NCBI RefSeq assembly: GCF_025152575.1
Contig: NZ_CP102293.1
Span: forward strand, 2,728,001 to 2,792,000
DNA length: 64,000 bases
DNA from: Subdoligranulum variabile
GTDB lineage: Bacteria; Bacillota; Clostridia; Oscillospirales; Ruminococcaceae
Reading direction: 5' to 3'
Shown: piece after piece, positions 34,875 to 43,503 of the stretch
Layout: each line of letters begins with the position of its first letter
Position numbering within the stretch: the first letter of the stretch is position 1
Notes under the pieces: model-generated
What the model saw: the letters and a program-made list of their open reading frames with translations, nothing else
What the model was told of the DNA's origin: nothing
The model's database searches: none
Program-made: the position numbers and the translations under genes

Positions 34875-37298
34875 ATGAAAGTACCATTCAGCTGGCTGAA
34901 ACAGTATGTAGAAATTGACGTCACCGCCGAAGAACTGGAAAAGAAGCTCTTTGACTGTGGTTTTGAGGTGGAAGAGCTCATCGACCTGTCCGCAGACATC
35001 GACAAGGTCGTCGTTGGCGTTGTGAGCGAGTGTGTCCCGCAGGAGGGAACCCATCTGCACATCTGCAAGGTGGATTGCGGTGAATACGGCCACGATATCC
35101 AGATCTCCACCGGTGCCCCCAATGTCTATGAGGGCATGCACACCCCTGCGGCACTGGACGGCTCCACGCTGCCCGGCGGCGTGAAGATCAAGGCCAAACC
35201 GCTGATGGGCGTTGAGTCCAACGGCATGCTCTGCAGCGGTGAGGAACTGGGCCTCAACGAGGACCTGTATCCCGGAGCCGAAGTCTACGGCCTTCTGGAT
35301 CTGCCCAAGGACACCGTCCCCGGCACACCCATCCAGCAGGTCGTTGGCCTTGACGACTATATCTTCGATATTGCCGTTACCTCCAACCGTCCCGACTGCC
35401 AGAGCGTTCTCGGCATCGCCCGTGAAGTGGCGGCCGTGCTGGGCAAGCCCCTGAAGATGCCGGCCATCGATTATACCGAGTCCGACACCACCGATCCCCG
35501 TCTGTCCATCACGGTGGAGGCACCGGATCTCTGCCCGCGGTACATCGGCCACTACGTGCACAACATCACGCCGGGCCCCTCGCCCCGCTGGATGCGCCGC
35601 CAGCTGGCCCTGTGCGGTCTGCGCAGCATTTCCAACGTGGTGGACATCACCAACTATGTCATGCTGGAAATCGGTCAGCCCATGCACGCTTTTGATATGG
35701 ACACGCTGGAAAGCTGCCAGATCATTGTCCGCCGCGCCAAAGACGGCGAGGAGATCACCACGCTGGACGGCAAGGAATTCAAACTGACCCCCAACAACCT
35801 GGTCATCTGCGACGGCAGCAAGCCGGTGGCGCTGGCTGGCGTCATGGGCGGTCTGAACAGCGAAATCAAGGATACCACCACCCAGCTGCTCTTTGAGTCT
35901 GCCAAGTTTGCCCGGGACAACATCCGCAAGACGGCCCGCGGTCTCGGCCAGAACACCGATGCCTCCAGCCATTACGAGAAAGGCATTTCGGAGTACACCA
36001 CCGAGCTGGGCATGGCCCGCGCCCTGCATTTGATTCAGGAGCTGGGCTGTGGTGAAGTGACTGCTACCCACTTCGACTGCTCGGCAGGTGCGCCCCGGGA
36101 GGGTAAGAAATTCACCGCCACCATCAGCGGCATCAACGCCATTCTCGGCATCACGGTGCCCACCGACGCGGTGCTGGATATTCTGCGCCGCCTGCAGTTC
36201 GAGGTGGAGCTGCAGGCTGACGGCGATACCATGGAGGTCACTGCGCCCCGCTGGCGTGAGGACATCGAGATCGGTGAGCCGGATCTGGCGGAGGAAGTCA
36301 TCCGTGAGTACGGGTACGAACACATCAAGCCCACCTTCCTGAAAGCAGCGCAGGTGACCACCGGCGGCCTGACCACCGTTCAGAAGGCCCGTGCCAAGGC
36401 CAAGCGTGCCATGTGCGCCCAGGGCTTCTATGAGGCCGAGACGCTGGCTTTCTACGCCGATGCCGACCTGGACATGCTGCACATCGCTCCCGACGCGCCG
36501 GAGCGCAACGTCATCCGCATTCTGAATCCCATCTCCTCCAACCTGACGATCATGCGTTCTCTGCTGGCACCGTCTCTGCTCAATGTGGTGGTGGAGAACC
36601 TGAAGAAGGGCAACAACGACGGTCGTCTGTTCGAACTGTCCAACATCTATATCCCCAAACAGCAGCCCGTCACCGAACTGCCGGAGGAACGTCTGCACCT
36701 GGGCTTCGCAGCCTGGGGCGACGGTGAAGACTTCTTTGCCGTCAAGGGGGCTGTGGAGGCGCTGGGCGCTGCCTTCGGCACCGACCTGACGGTGGAGCGC
36801 GCCGCCGACGTGGCCTGGCTGCATCCCGGCATTGCCGCGTACATCCTCTGCAAAGGGGAGCGTATCGGCGTCTTCGGCAAGCTGGCCAATGATGTGACCG
36901 CCGAACTCAAGCTGCCCAAGGACAGCCGCAGCAACCAGAACATCTACCTGGGCGAGATCGACTGGCCCAAGTTCTACGATCTGGTGCCCAAGGCGCTGCA
37001 CTACACGCCGATTCCTGAACTGGCGCCGGTCCAGCGCGACCTGGCACTGGTGGCCCCGGAGGAAACCGAGTGCGGTGCTTTGATGGCCGAAATGCAGCGT
37101 GCCTGCAAGCAGCTGACCAAGGTGGAACTGTTTGATATCTACCGCGGCGAGAAGCTGGGCGCGGGCAGGAAGAGTATGGCATTCAGCCTCTACTTCCAGC
37201 CCGGCGAAAAAGCCTTTACGCCCGAGGAGATCGACCGCTTCATCAAGAAGATCCTGGGCAACCTGAAATTCAAACTCGGCATCGAGATCCGCGAGTGA
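34875..37298 (+). CDS. pheT: Phenylalanyl-tRNA synthetase beta subunit
   Basis: 807 residues after GAGGGGG. The N-terminal MKVPFSWLKQYV and an EMAP-II/OB-like tRNA-binding domain (about 40-150) are followed by B3/B4 editing domains and B5. The ferredoxin-fold anticodon-binding domain is at the C-terminus (from about 715, IPELAPVQRDLALV). It edits Tyr-tRNA-Phe and binds tRNA. Normal length. Second gene of the T-box operon. Confidence 0.96.
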   Translation: MKVPFSWLKQYVEIDVTAEELEKKLFDCGFEVEELIDLSADIDKVVVGVVSECVPQEGTHLHICKVDCGEYGHDIQISTGAPNVYEGMHTPAALDGSTLPGGVKIKAKPLMGVESNGMLCSGEELGLNEDLYPGAEVYGLLDLPKDTVPGTPIQQVVGLDDYIFDIAVTSNRPDCQSVLGIAREVAAVLGKPLKMPAIDYTESDTTDPRLSITVEAPDLCPRYIGHYVHNITPGPSPRWMRRQLALCGLRSISNVVDITNYVMLEIGQPMHAFDMDTLESCQIIVRRAKDGEEITTLDGKEFKLTPNNLVICDGSKPVALAGVMGGLNSEIKDTTTQLLFESAKFARDNIRKTARGLGQNTDASSHYEKGISEYTTELGMARALHLIQELGCGEVTATHFDCSAGAPREGKKFTATISGINAILGITVPTDAVLDILRRLQFEVELQADGDTMEVTAPRWREDIEIGEPDLAEEVIREYGYEHIKPTFLKAAQVTTGGLTTVQKARAKAKRAMCAQGFYEAETLAFYADADLDMLHIAPDAPERNVIRILNPISSNLTIMRSLLAPSLLNVVVENLKKGNNDGRLFELSNIYIPKQQPVTELPEERLHLGFAAWGDGEDFFAVKGAVEALGAAFGTDLTVERAADVAWLHPGIAAYILCKGERIGVFGKLANDVTAELKLPKDSRSNQNIYLGEIDWPKFYDLVPKALHYTPIPELAPVQRDLALVAPEETECGALMAEMQRACKQLTKVELFDIYRGEKLGAGRKSMAFSLYFQPGEKAFTPEEIDRFIKKILGNLKFKLGIEIRE

Positions 37299-37307
37299 TC
37301 CGGCCGT

Positions 37308-37346
37308 AAAAACCGCCGTGTTCCGTGAAGGAGCACGGCGGTTTTG
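37308..37346 (+). terminator. Terminator of the pheST operon
   Basis: AAAACCGCCGTG, loop, CACGGCGGTTTTG. Confidence 0.8.
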
Positions 37347-37406
37347 CTTGCAATTTCCGTCCCAAAGGCGTATAGTAAAAACGACTTTGACGAGGTGAAG
37401 ACAAGT

Positions 37407-38324
37407 ATGGCAAAAATTCGTCGGGACGATGATCCCTATAAAACACGGCATCTGCCTCCCATCCAGGTGCCCGAGCCGACGCCGGAACCGCCCCGGCCGG
37501 AAGAGCATACCCCCCAGGCAGAACCGCCGCGCCGCCGTAAGCAGAGCGGCTCCGCAGGCGGCGGAAAGCACAGCAGATCCAATGTGATTTACAACGTGTT
37601 GATGTTCATCTGCCTGGCGGTCTTTCTGGTCAGTGGTGGCATTTTGGCCAAGCGGTATTACGATGACCGCCAGACCGAGAATGAGTTTGCCAATCTGCAG
37701 TCCATGATCGATACGGATGCCGCGGCCACGGGGGAGGAGAGCAACAGCGCCAAGTTTGCTGCCCTGCGGGACCAGAACGGCGATTTCATCGGCTGGATCT
37801 CCATCGAGGGAACCAATCTGGATTTCCCGGTGATGTTTGCCCCGGACAATAAGGATTTCTACCTGCGGCATGATTTCAATAAGGAATACAGCGTCTACGG
37901 GGTGCCTTATCTCGATGAAAAGACGACGCTGGGGGCCAACGACCAGAGTGAAAACCTCATCGTCTATGGGCACAACATGAAGACCGGCACGATCTTCGGC
38001 TGCCTGACCGGCTACAAAAAGGCGGATTACTACACTGAACATCCCCGGATCCAATTTGATACGGTGTACGGGGATGGAACCTACGAAGTATTCGCCGCCT
38101 TCGCCATTGACGTGGTGAACGATACGAGTTTTGCCTACAATCAGTACGTGGATCTGGACGAAGCGCAATACAACGAGTATGTGGAGGAGGTCATTTCCCG
38201 CAGCGATGTGGACACCGGAATCCGTCCGAGCTACGGCGAGCAGCTGCTGACCCTATCCACCTGCGAGTATTCCAGTGACAATGGCCGGTATGTGGTCGTG
38301 GCACGCCGGGTAGATGACAAATAA
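37407..38324 (+). CDS. Class B sortase
   Basis: 305 residues from the ATG after GAGGTGA. A Pro/Arg-rich cytoplasmic N-terminus (1-58) and one membrane helix (60-82) precede the sortase fold. The active-site residues are His189 in VYGHNMKTG, Cys286 in STCEYS and Arg294 in NGRYVVVARR. The GYKKADYYTEHP segment is typical of class B. It should attach proteins to the cell wall or build a polymer. No protein with a sorting signal is visible in the window, so the substrate must be elsewhere. Confidence 0.9.
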   Translation: MAKIRRDDDPYKTRHLPPIQVPEPTPEPPRPEEHTPQAEPPRRRKQSGSAGGGKHSRSNVIYNVLMFICLAVFLVSGGILAKRYYDDRQTENEFANLQSMIDTDAAATGEESNSAKFAALRDQNGDFIGWISIEGTNLDFPVMFAPDNKDFYLRHDFNKEYSVYGVPYLDEKTTLGANDQSENLIVYGHNMKTGTIFGCLTGYKKADYYTEHPRIQFDTVYGDGTYEVFAAFAIDVVNDTSFAYNQYVDLDEAQYNEYVEEVISRSDVDTGIRPSYGEQLLTLSTCEYSSDNGRYVVVARRVDDK

Positions 38325-38398
38325 AATTAAGTTTTCAATGCCAATACCTCATTTTATTTTGTAAAGGCGGCAAAAGGAAGCGGCGTGCTGCTTTTGGC

Positions 38399-38427
38399 TT
38401 GCTGACTCTTCCAAAATGTGGTATGCT
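38399..38427 (+). promoter_or_regulatory. Promoter of the candidate small RNA
   Basis: TTGCTG (38399-38404), 17 bases, TATGCT (38422-38427). Confidence 0.55.
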
Positions 38428-38431
38428 GAGA

Positions 38432-38531
38432 GCTGCGCAAGGACTCGGAAAGGTTCTTATGGTGTAAGAAACCGGAAAGGGAGAATGCGCAAGGCGGGCG
38501 GTCGTTGCCCTTGACGGCCGCCCGCTTTTTT
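38432..38531 (+). ncRNA. Candidate small structured RNA upstream of glmS
   Basis: About 100 bases with its own promoter and its own terminator. TGCGCA at 38434-38439 can pair with TGCGCA at 38486-38491. Inside is a hairpin, GGTTCTTA (38452-38459) with TAAGAAACC (38465-38473, one bulged A). It is flanked by purine-rich strands that both contain GGAAA. The terminator arms are GCGGGCGG and CCGCCCGC (38518-38525), then six T. There is no open reading frame with a start and ribosome site inside. I do not recognise a known family. The downstream glmS has a separate promoter, so this appears to be an independent transcript. Confidence 0.55.
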
Positions 38532-38542
38532 GTACAAACGGG

Positions 38543-38571
38543 TAGACATTTTCGGCCCAATCGAATATACT
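38543..38571 (+). promoter_or_regulatory. Promoter of glmS
   Basis: TAGACA (38543-38548), 17 bases, TATACT (38566-38571), just after the small-RNA terminator. The leader of about 80 bases shows no glmS ribozyme core. Confidence 0.6.
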
Positions 38572-38658
38572 GGTAATCAGTATACCTGTTTCTATAAAGG
38601 AAAACACAAGAATTCTAAATACATAGTTATCACACCTGCAACAGGGAGGAGTACGCCA

Positions 38659-40500
38659 ATGTGTGGAATCGTAGGCTTTACGGGGGCGGCGCAGGCCGCG
38701 CCGATTTTGCTGGACGGACTTGCCAAACTGGAATATCGCGGCTATGATTCGGCCGGACTGGCGGTGCAGAATGCTGCCGGCAAGATCGAAGTGGTCAAGG
38801 CCAAGGGGCGCCTGAAGGTCCTGCATGAAATGACCGACGGCGGTAACGCTGTGCCGGGAAGCTGCGGGATCGGTCACACGCGCTGGGCTACCCATGGGGA
38901 GCCTTCGGTGGTCAACGCCCATCCGCATTATTCCCGGGACCAGAAGATCGCCGTGGTGCACAACGGCATCATCGAAAACTACCTGGAGATCAAGGAACGC
39001 CTGGTCAACCGTGGATATACCTTTGTCTCCCAGACGGATACCGAGGTGGTGGCCCAGCTGCTGGACTACTACTACACCGGGGAATCGGCCGGTGATGCAC
39101 TGGATGCCATCTCCCGCATGATGCTGCATGTGCGCGGCTCTTATGCGCTGGGCATCCTTTTCGCGGATCAGCCCGGCACACTGTATGCTGTGCGCAAGGA
39201 CAGCCCACTGATTGTCGGTCAGTGCGAGAACGGCTCCATCATCGCTTCCGATGTGCCGGCGCTGCTCAAGTACACCCGCACCGTCTACTACATCGACAAT
39301 CTGGAGATTGCGCGCCTGACGCCGGACTCCATCGAGTTCTTCAATATCGACAAAGAACCTGTCAGCCATGAGACTACCACCATTGAGTGGGATGCTGAGG
39401 CGGCCGAAAAGGGCGGCTATGAGCATTTCATGATGAAGGAGATCCACGAGCAGCCGGCCGCCGTGCGGGATACCATCTCCCCCCGTTTGAAGGACGGCAA
39501 GATCGATCTGTCGGAGCTGGCCCTGGATGAGGAGGCCATCCGCACGGTGCGCCGCGTCTATATCATCGGCTGCGGTTCCGCCTACCATGTGGGCATGGCG
39601 GCCCGTTACGTCTTCGAGAGTCTGGCCCGTCTGCCGGTGGAAGTGGATGTGGCCAGCGAGTTCCGCTACCGCAATCCGGTGCTGGAGAAGGATTCCCTGG
39701 CGCTGGTGATCAGCCAGAGCGGCGAGACTGCCGACACGCTGGCTGCCCTGCGTCTGTGCAAGGAACGGGGCGTCCGGACCATCGGCATTGTGAACGTGGT
39801 GGGCTCCAGCATTGCCCGGGAGGCGGATGCCACGATGTACACCTGGGCAGGACCGGAAATTTCGGTGGCTACCACCAAGGCGTACAGCACCCAGCTGGCG
39901 GCCTGCTATCTGCTGGCCACAGAGTTTGCCCGGGTGCGCGGCACACTGGTGGACGGCCAGTATGAGAACCTGGTCGCCGAGATGGAGGCGCTGCCCGACA
40001 AGATTGAAAAGATTCTGGCAGACAAGGAGCGAATCCAGTGGTTTGCCAGCAAGTATGCCAATGCGAAGGACGCTTTCTTCATCGGACGCGGACTGGACTA
40101 TGCCACGGCGCTGGAAGGCAGTCTGAAATTCAAGGAGATCAGCTACATCCACTCGGAGGCTTTTGCCGCGGGCGAAATGAAGCATGGCCCCATCTCTCTG
40201 GTGGAGAACGGTACGCTGGTGGTGGGAATCCTGACCCAGCCGGATCTCTTCGAGAAGAGCGTCTCCAACATGGTGGAGGTCAAGAGCCGCGGTGCGTTCC
40301 TCATGGGTCTGACCACCTACGGCAATTACAGCATTGAGGACACAGCCGGATTCACGGTTTATGTTCCCAAGACCGATCCGCATTTTGCCACGAGCCTGGC
40401 CGTCATTCCGCTGCAGCTGCTGGCCTATTATGTCAGCTGCGCCAAGGGGCTGGATGTGGATAAACCCCGCAATCTGGCCAAGAGCGTGACGGTCGAATAA
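38659..40500 (+). CDS. glmS: Glucosamine-6-phosphate synthase (isomerising)
   Basis: 613 residues from the ATG after GGGAGGAG. MCGIVGF gives Cys1 of the N-terminal glutaminase domain (after Met removal), with GHTRWATHG. Two SIS domains follow, with SQSGETADT (about 353-361) and the C-terminal AKSVTVE. It makes glucosamine-6-phosphate from fructose-6-phosphate and glutamine, the first step to UDP-GlcNAc. Usual Firmicute control by a ribozyme was not seen. It leads into a region with UDP-sugar enzymes. Confidence 0.96.
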   Translation: MCGIVGFTGAAQAAPILLDGLAKLEYRGYDSAGLAVQNAAGKIEVVKAKGRLKVLHEMTDGGNAVPGSCGIGHTRWATHGEPSVVNAHPHYSRDQKIAVVHNGIIENYLEIKERLVNRGYTFVSQTDTEVVAQLLDYYYTGESAGDALDAISRMMLHVRGSYALGILFADQPGTLYAVRKDSPLIVGQCENGSIIASDVPALLKYTRTVYYIDNLEIARLTPDSIEFFNIDKEPVSHETTTIEWDAEAAEKGGYEHFMMKEIHEQPAAVRDTISPRLKDGKIDLSELALDEEAIRTVRRVYIIGCGSAYHVGMAARYVFESLARLPVEVDVASEFRYRNPVLEKDSLALVISQSGETADTLAALRLCKERGVRTIGIVNVVGSSIAREADATMYTWAGPEISVATTKAYSTQLAACYLLATEFARVRGTLVDGQYENLVAEMEALPDKIEKILADKERIQWFASKYANAKDAFFIGRGLDYATALEGSLKFKEISYIHSEAFAAGEMKHGPISLVENGTLVVGILTQPDLFEKSVSNMVEVKSRGAFLMGLTTYGNYSIEDTAGFTVYVPKTDPHFATSLAVIPLQLLAYYVSCAKGLDVDKPRNLAKSVTVE

Positions 40501-40551
40501 GATCCGTCGCTTTATTTGCCAAAATTTGTTGTCTATTTTTGGGTAGTTTTC

Positions 40552-40588
40552 GCCCCGTTTGCCTCGTTTGCCGCAAGACAAACGGGGC
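40552..40588 (+). terminator. Hairpin after glmS
   Basis: GCCCCGTTTG (40552-40561) and CAAACGGGGC (40579-40588), perfect 10 bp. No T run follows. The right arm overlaps the weak -35 box of the next promoter. Confidence 0.5.
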
Positions 40589-40604
40589 AGATTTGTGTTA
40601 TAAT
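40575..40604 (+). promoter_or_regulatory. Promoter of the dehydratase-sugar transferase operon
   Basis: AAGACA (40575-40580), 18 bases, perfect extended -10 TGTTATAAT ending at 40604. A CGATC-TTCG-GATCG hairpin lies in the leader. Confidence 0.6.
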
Positions 40605-40667
40605 ACTGCCATATAGAGCAATTTCCGATCTTCGGATCGATGGAAGATAAAAGGAACAAACAGACTC

Positions 40668-42659
40668 ATGCTACAGGATTCCAAACAAATCATCAAAGGT
40701 CTGCCCCGGCGTATCGCCCTGATGCTGCTGGACTGCGGACTGATCGTTTTCTGTTACTGGCTGGCCGTCATGCTCCGGTTCGACAGCGGTGAGGCCTACC
40801 AGCGCGCCGAGGTCTTGCGGGCGATGGCACCCATGCTGTACTATGTGCTGCCCATCTACATGATCGTGTTCTGGTTCGGCGGCTTGTACGAGATCATGTG
40901 GGAGTACGCCGGCATGCGGGACCTGGCCAGGCTGACCTGTCTTTCCGGGTTGGCCACCGGCCTGATCATGCTCTTCGATCTGTTTTACCGCAGCCGCCCC
41001 ATCAGCGGCGCAGTACTGATCTTCGGCGCGGTCTTCAATACGGCGGCCATTGCCGGTGTACGCTTTTTGTGGCGGCTGATCAAGACCGTGCGTGGTGCCC
41101 GCTCCCACAAACAGGAAAACCCCACGCCGCTGCTCATTGTCGGCGCGGGCAATGCCGGCGCCTGGGCCGTCAACCTCTGCAAAAACAAGAACCAGAGTTT
41201 CGGGGATCCCATCTGCATGGTGGACGATGATCTGACCAAGAAGGGGCTGCGCGTGCAGGGCGTTCCGGTACGGGGCACCATTTCGGATATTCCGGAACTG
41301 GTACGGAAATACCACATCATGGAAATCGTCATCGCCATCACGACAGTCAAAGGCGATCGCCTGAGCGAAATCATCAACCTCTGCAACTCCACCCATTGCC
41401 GGGTTCGGATGCTGTCCGATCCCCAGGCGGTGGACGAGAACGGCAACCCGGTGGCGGCCGGCTTCCGGGAACTGAACACGGCGGACTTCCTCTCCCGAGA
41501 CGAGATCCAGCTCAACAATGCCCAGATCTCGGAGTACCTGCACGATAAGGTCGTGCTGGTCACGGGCGGCGGCGGTTCCATCGGCAGTGAACTCTGCCGG
41601 CAGATCATGCGCTACCAGCCCCGGCGGCTGCTCATTTTTGACATTTACGAAAACTGCGCCTATGAGCTGGAGACCGAACTGCGCAACAAGTACGGTGCCG
41701 ATGCGCCGGTCATCACGCTGATCGGCTCTATCCGGGACAAGGAACGTTTGGATGAGGTATTCGACACCTACCATCCGTCGGTCGTCTTCCATGCCGCAGC
41801 CCACAAGCATGTGCCGCTGATGGAAATCAGCCCGGCGGAAGCGGTCAAAAACAACGTTTTCGGCACCAAGAATCTGCTCACCTCTGCGGCGGAACACGGC
41901 GTGGAGCGTTTTGTGCAGCTGTCCACCGACAAGGCGGTCAACCCCACCAACGTCATGGGCTGTACCAAACGGCTGTGTGAGATGCTGATCCAGTCCTTTG
42001 ACGGCGGTACCGATATGAAGTGCATGGCGGTCCGCTTCGGCAACGTGCTGGGCAGTCATGGCAGTGTCATCCCGCTGTTTGAGGAACAGATCAAGCGCGG
42101 CGGCCCTGTCACCATCACCCATCCCGACATTGTCCGGTATTTCATGACCATCACCGAGGCGGCCCAGCTGGTGCTGCAGGCCGGCGGTCTGGCCAAAGGC
42201 GGCAGCATCTATGTGCTGGATATGGGAAAACCTGTGAAGATCATGGATCTGGCCAATCGTCTGATCCGTTTCTATGGCTATGAGCCGGGGGTCAACATGC
42301 AGATCAAGATCACCGGTCTGCGACCTGGTGAGAAGCTCTACGAGGAACTGCTCATGGACACCGAGCAGGACAAGATGCGCAAAACGGCGCACAACAAGAT
42401 CTTCATCGCCCCGCCCATGCAGATCGATCTGGCTGATTTCTACAATGGCCTGCAGGCGCTGCTGGTGGCGGCCCATCACAACGACGACGCGGTGGTGGAG
42501 TGCCTGCAGCATATGGTGCCGAGTTACCATCCCAACCGCCGTGTCCGTGCCGACCACACGGTGGTGGCGATGAATGGCAACACCGGCCTTTTCTCCAAAG
42601 AAGAAATCGAGAAACAGATGAAGGAACGGCAATCCGAAAACCCGGCGAAGGAGGGCTGA
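40668..42659 (+). CDS. Membrane UDP-GlcNAc 4,6-dehydratase (CapD/PglF type)
   Basis: 663 residues. Four membrane helices (about 15-135) and a CoA-binding-like nucleotide domain (about 145-260) precede the extended SDR domain. That domain has VLVTGGGGSIGSELCRQI (about 292), and the catalytic region is STDKAVNPTNVMGCTKR, with Asp and Lys of the large-form TDK and the Met/Lys that replace YxxxK. It should make UDP-4-keto-6-deoxy sugar, the precursor of bacillosamine-type or related sugars. It is followed after four bases by a matching phosphoglycosyl transferase. The aminotransferase and acetyltransferase that normally complete bacillosamine are not here. Confidence 0.9.
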   Translation: MLQDSKQIIKGLPRRIALMLLDCGLIVFCYWLAVMLRFDSGEAYQRAEVLRAMAPMLYYVLPIYMIVFWFGGLYEIMWEYAGMRDLARLTCLSGLATGLIMLFDLFYRSRPISGAVLIFGAVFNTAAIAGVRFLWRLIKTVRGARSHKQENPTPLLIVGAGNAGAWAVNLCKNKNQSFGDPICMVDDDLTKKGLRVQGVPVRGTISDIPELVRKYHIMEIVIAITTVKGDRLSEIINLCNSTHCRVRMLSDPQAVDENGNPVAAGFRELNTADFLSRDEIQLNNAQISEYLHDKVVLVTGGGGSIGSELCRQIMRYQPRRLLIFDIYENCAYELETELRNKYGADAPVITLIGSIRDKERLDEVFDTYHPSVVFHAAAHKHVPLMEISPAEAVKNNVFGTKNLLTSAAEHGVERFVQLSTDKAVNPTNVMGCTKRLCEMLIQSFDGGTDMKCMAVRFGNVLGSHGSVIPLFEEQIKRGGPVTITHPDIVRYFMTITEAAQLVLQAGGLAKGGSIYVLDMGKPVKIMDLANRLIRFYGYEPGVNMQIKITGLRPGEKLYEELLMDTEQDKMRKTAHNKIFIAPPMQIDLADFYNGLQALLVAAHHNDDAVVECLQHMVPSYHPNRRVRADHTVVAMNGNTGLFSKEEIEKQMKERQSENPAKEG

Positions 42660-42663
42660 CGCC

Positions 42664-43290
42664 GTGTATCAACGCTATATCAAACGCCTGCTGGATTTTT
42701 TGCTCTCGCTGGCGGCGGTCATTGTGCTGGCAATTCCTATGGCCATCATTGCCATCTGGATCAAATGTGATTCCCCGGGACCGGTCTTTTTCAAGCAGCG
42801 CCGGGTAGGGCAGGGCAAGACCCACTTCAATATCCTGAAATTCCGCACCATGCGCGGGGACACCCCCCATGATGTGCCGACACATCTGCTCAAGAACCCC
42901 GACAGCTACATTACCAGAAGCGGTGCGTTTCTGCGCAAGACCAGTCTGGATGAGCTGCCCCAGATCTACAACATTCTGGTAGGGCAGATGAGCATCATCG
43001 GGCCTCGCCCGGCTTTGTACAACCAGTATGACTTGATTGAGGCGCGGGATAAGGTCCACGCCAACGATATCCGCCCCGGTCTGACCGGGCTGGCGCAGGT
43101 CAATGGCCGCGATGAACTGCCCATCGATGTGAAAGCAAAGTACGATGGTGAGTATGCGGCCCACCTGACCTTCGGCATGGACTGCAGCATCTTCTTCCGC
43201 AGCTTCACCTATGTGTTCCAGCGCCGCGGTGTCGTCGAGGGCGGCACCGGGGCAATGGACGCTTCCCAAAAGGATACGTCGTCAAAATGA
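42664..43290 (+). CDS. Undecaprenyl-phosphate sugar phosphotransferase (PglC type)
   Basis: 208 residues from a GTG after GGAGGG, four bases after the dehydratase stop. One N-terminal membrane or re-entrant helix (12-33), then DSPGPVFFKQRRVG and ILKFRTMR, RKTSLDELPQIYNIL with the catalytic Asp-Glu pair, GPRPAL, and RPGLTGLAQVNGRD. It transfers a sugar-1-phosphate to undecaprenyl phosphate to start a glycan. Next to the dehydratase it forms a two-gene initiation unit. Confidence 0.92.
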   Translation: MYQRYIKRLLDFLLSLAAVIVLAIPMAIIAIWIKCDSPGPVFFKQRRVGQGKTHFNILKFRTMRGDTPHDVPTHLLKNPDSYITRSGAFLRKTSLDELPQIYNILVGQMSIIGPRPALYNQYDLIEARDKVHANDIRPGLTGLAQVNGRDELPIDVKAKYDGEYAAHLTFGMDCSIFFRSFTYVFQRRGVVEGGTGAMDASQKDTSSK

Positions 43291-43299
43291 CGGAGCTTT

Positions 43300-43336
43300 T
43301 ACCCCGCTGAATTCCGCTTCAGCGGGGTGTTTTTTG
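43300..43336 (+). terminator. Terminator of the glycan-initiation operon
   Basis: ACCCCGCTGAA, loop, TTCAGCGGGGT, then GTTTTTT. Confidence 0.88.
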
Positions 43337-43387
43337 CAGATGAACGAAAATTGTACAAGAAAATCTTGCTTTTTTCGTTAAAATATG

Positions 43388-43416
43388 TTGCAAAAGTCAA
43401 CAGGATTGTGTAAAAT
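43388..43416 (+). promoter_or_regulatory. Promoter of the PucR-type regulator
   Basis: TTGCAA (43388-43393), 17 bases, TAAAAT (43411-43416). The leader of about 80 bases has GGCATTTTGCC and GGGC/GCCC pairs but no known motif. Confidence 0.65.
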
Positions 43417-43503
43417 ATACATCAAGAGCTTTCTGTTTTCGGGCAGTTTACCAAAAGGCATTTTGCCAAATCGCCCAAATGAACCAAAGGGGAGTTACAG
43501 ACT

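Noticed and set aside
34797..38168. A very long open frame on the minus strand opposite pheS and pheT
   Set aside because: It mirrors the codon structure of real GC-rich genes on the plus strand, shows no family motif and no ribosome site; pheST is certain.
38432..38531. Small SRP RNA
   Set aside because: CCGGAAAGG and GCAAGGCGG recall the SRP tip, but the UCAGG and AGCAG strands of the conserved loop are absent.
38572..38658. glmS ribozyme in the glmS leader
   Set aside because: The leader is too short and AT-rich, and has none of the ribozyme core sequence.
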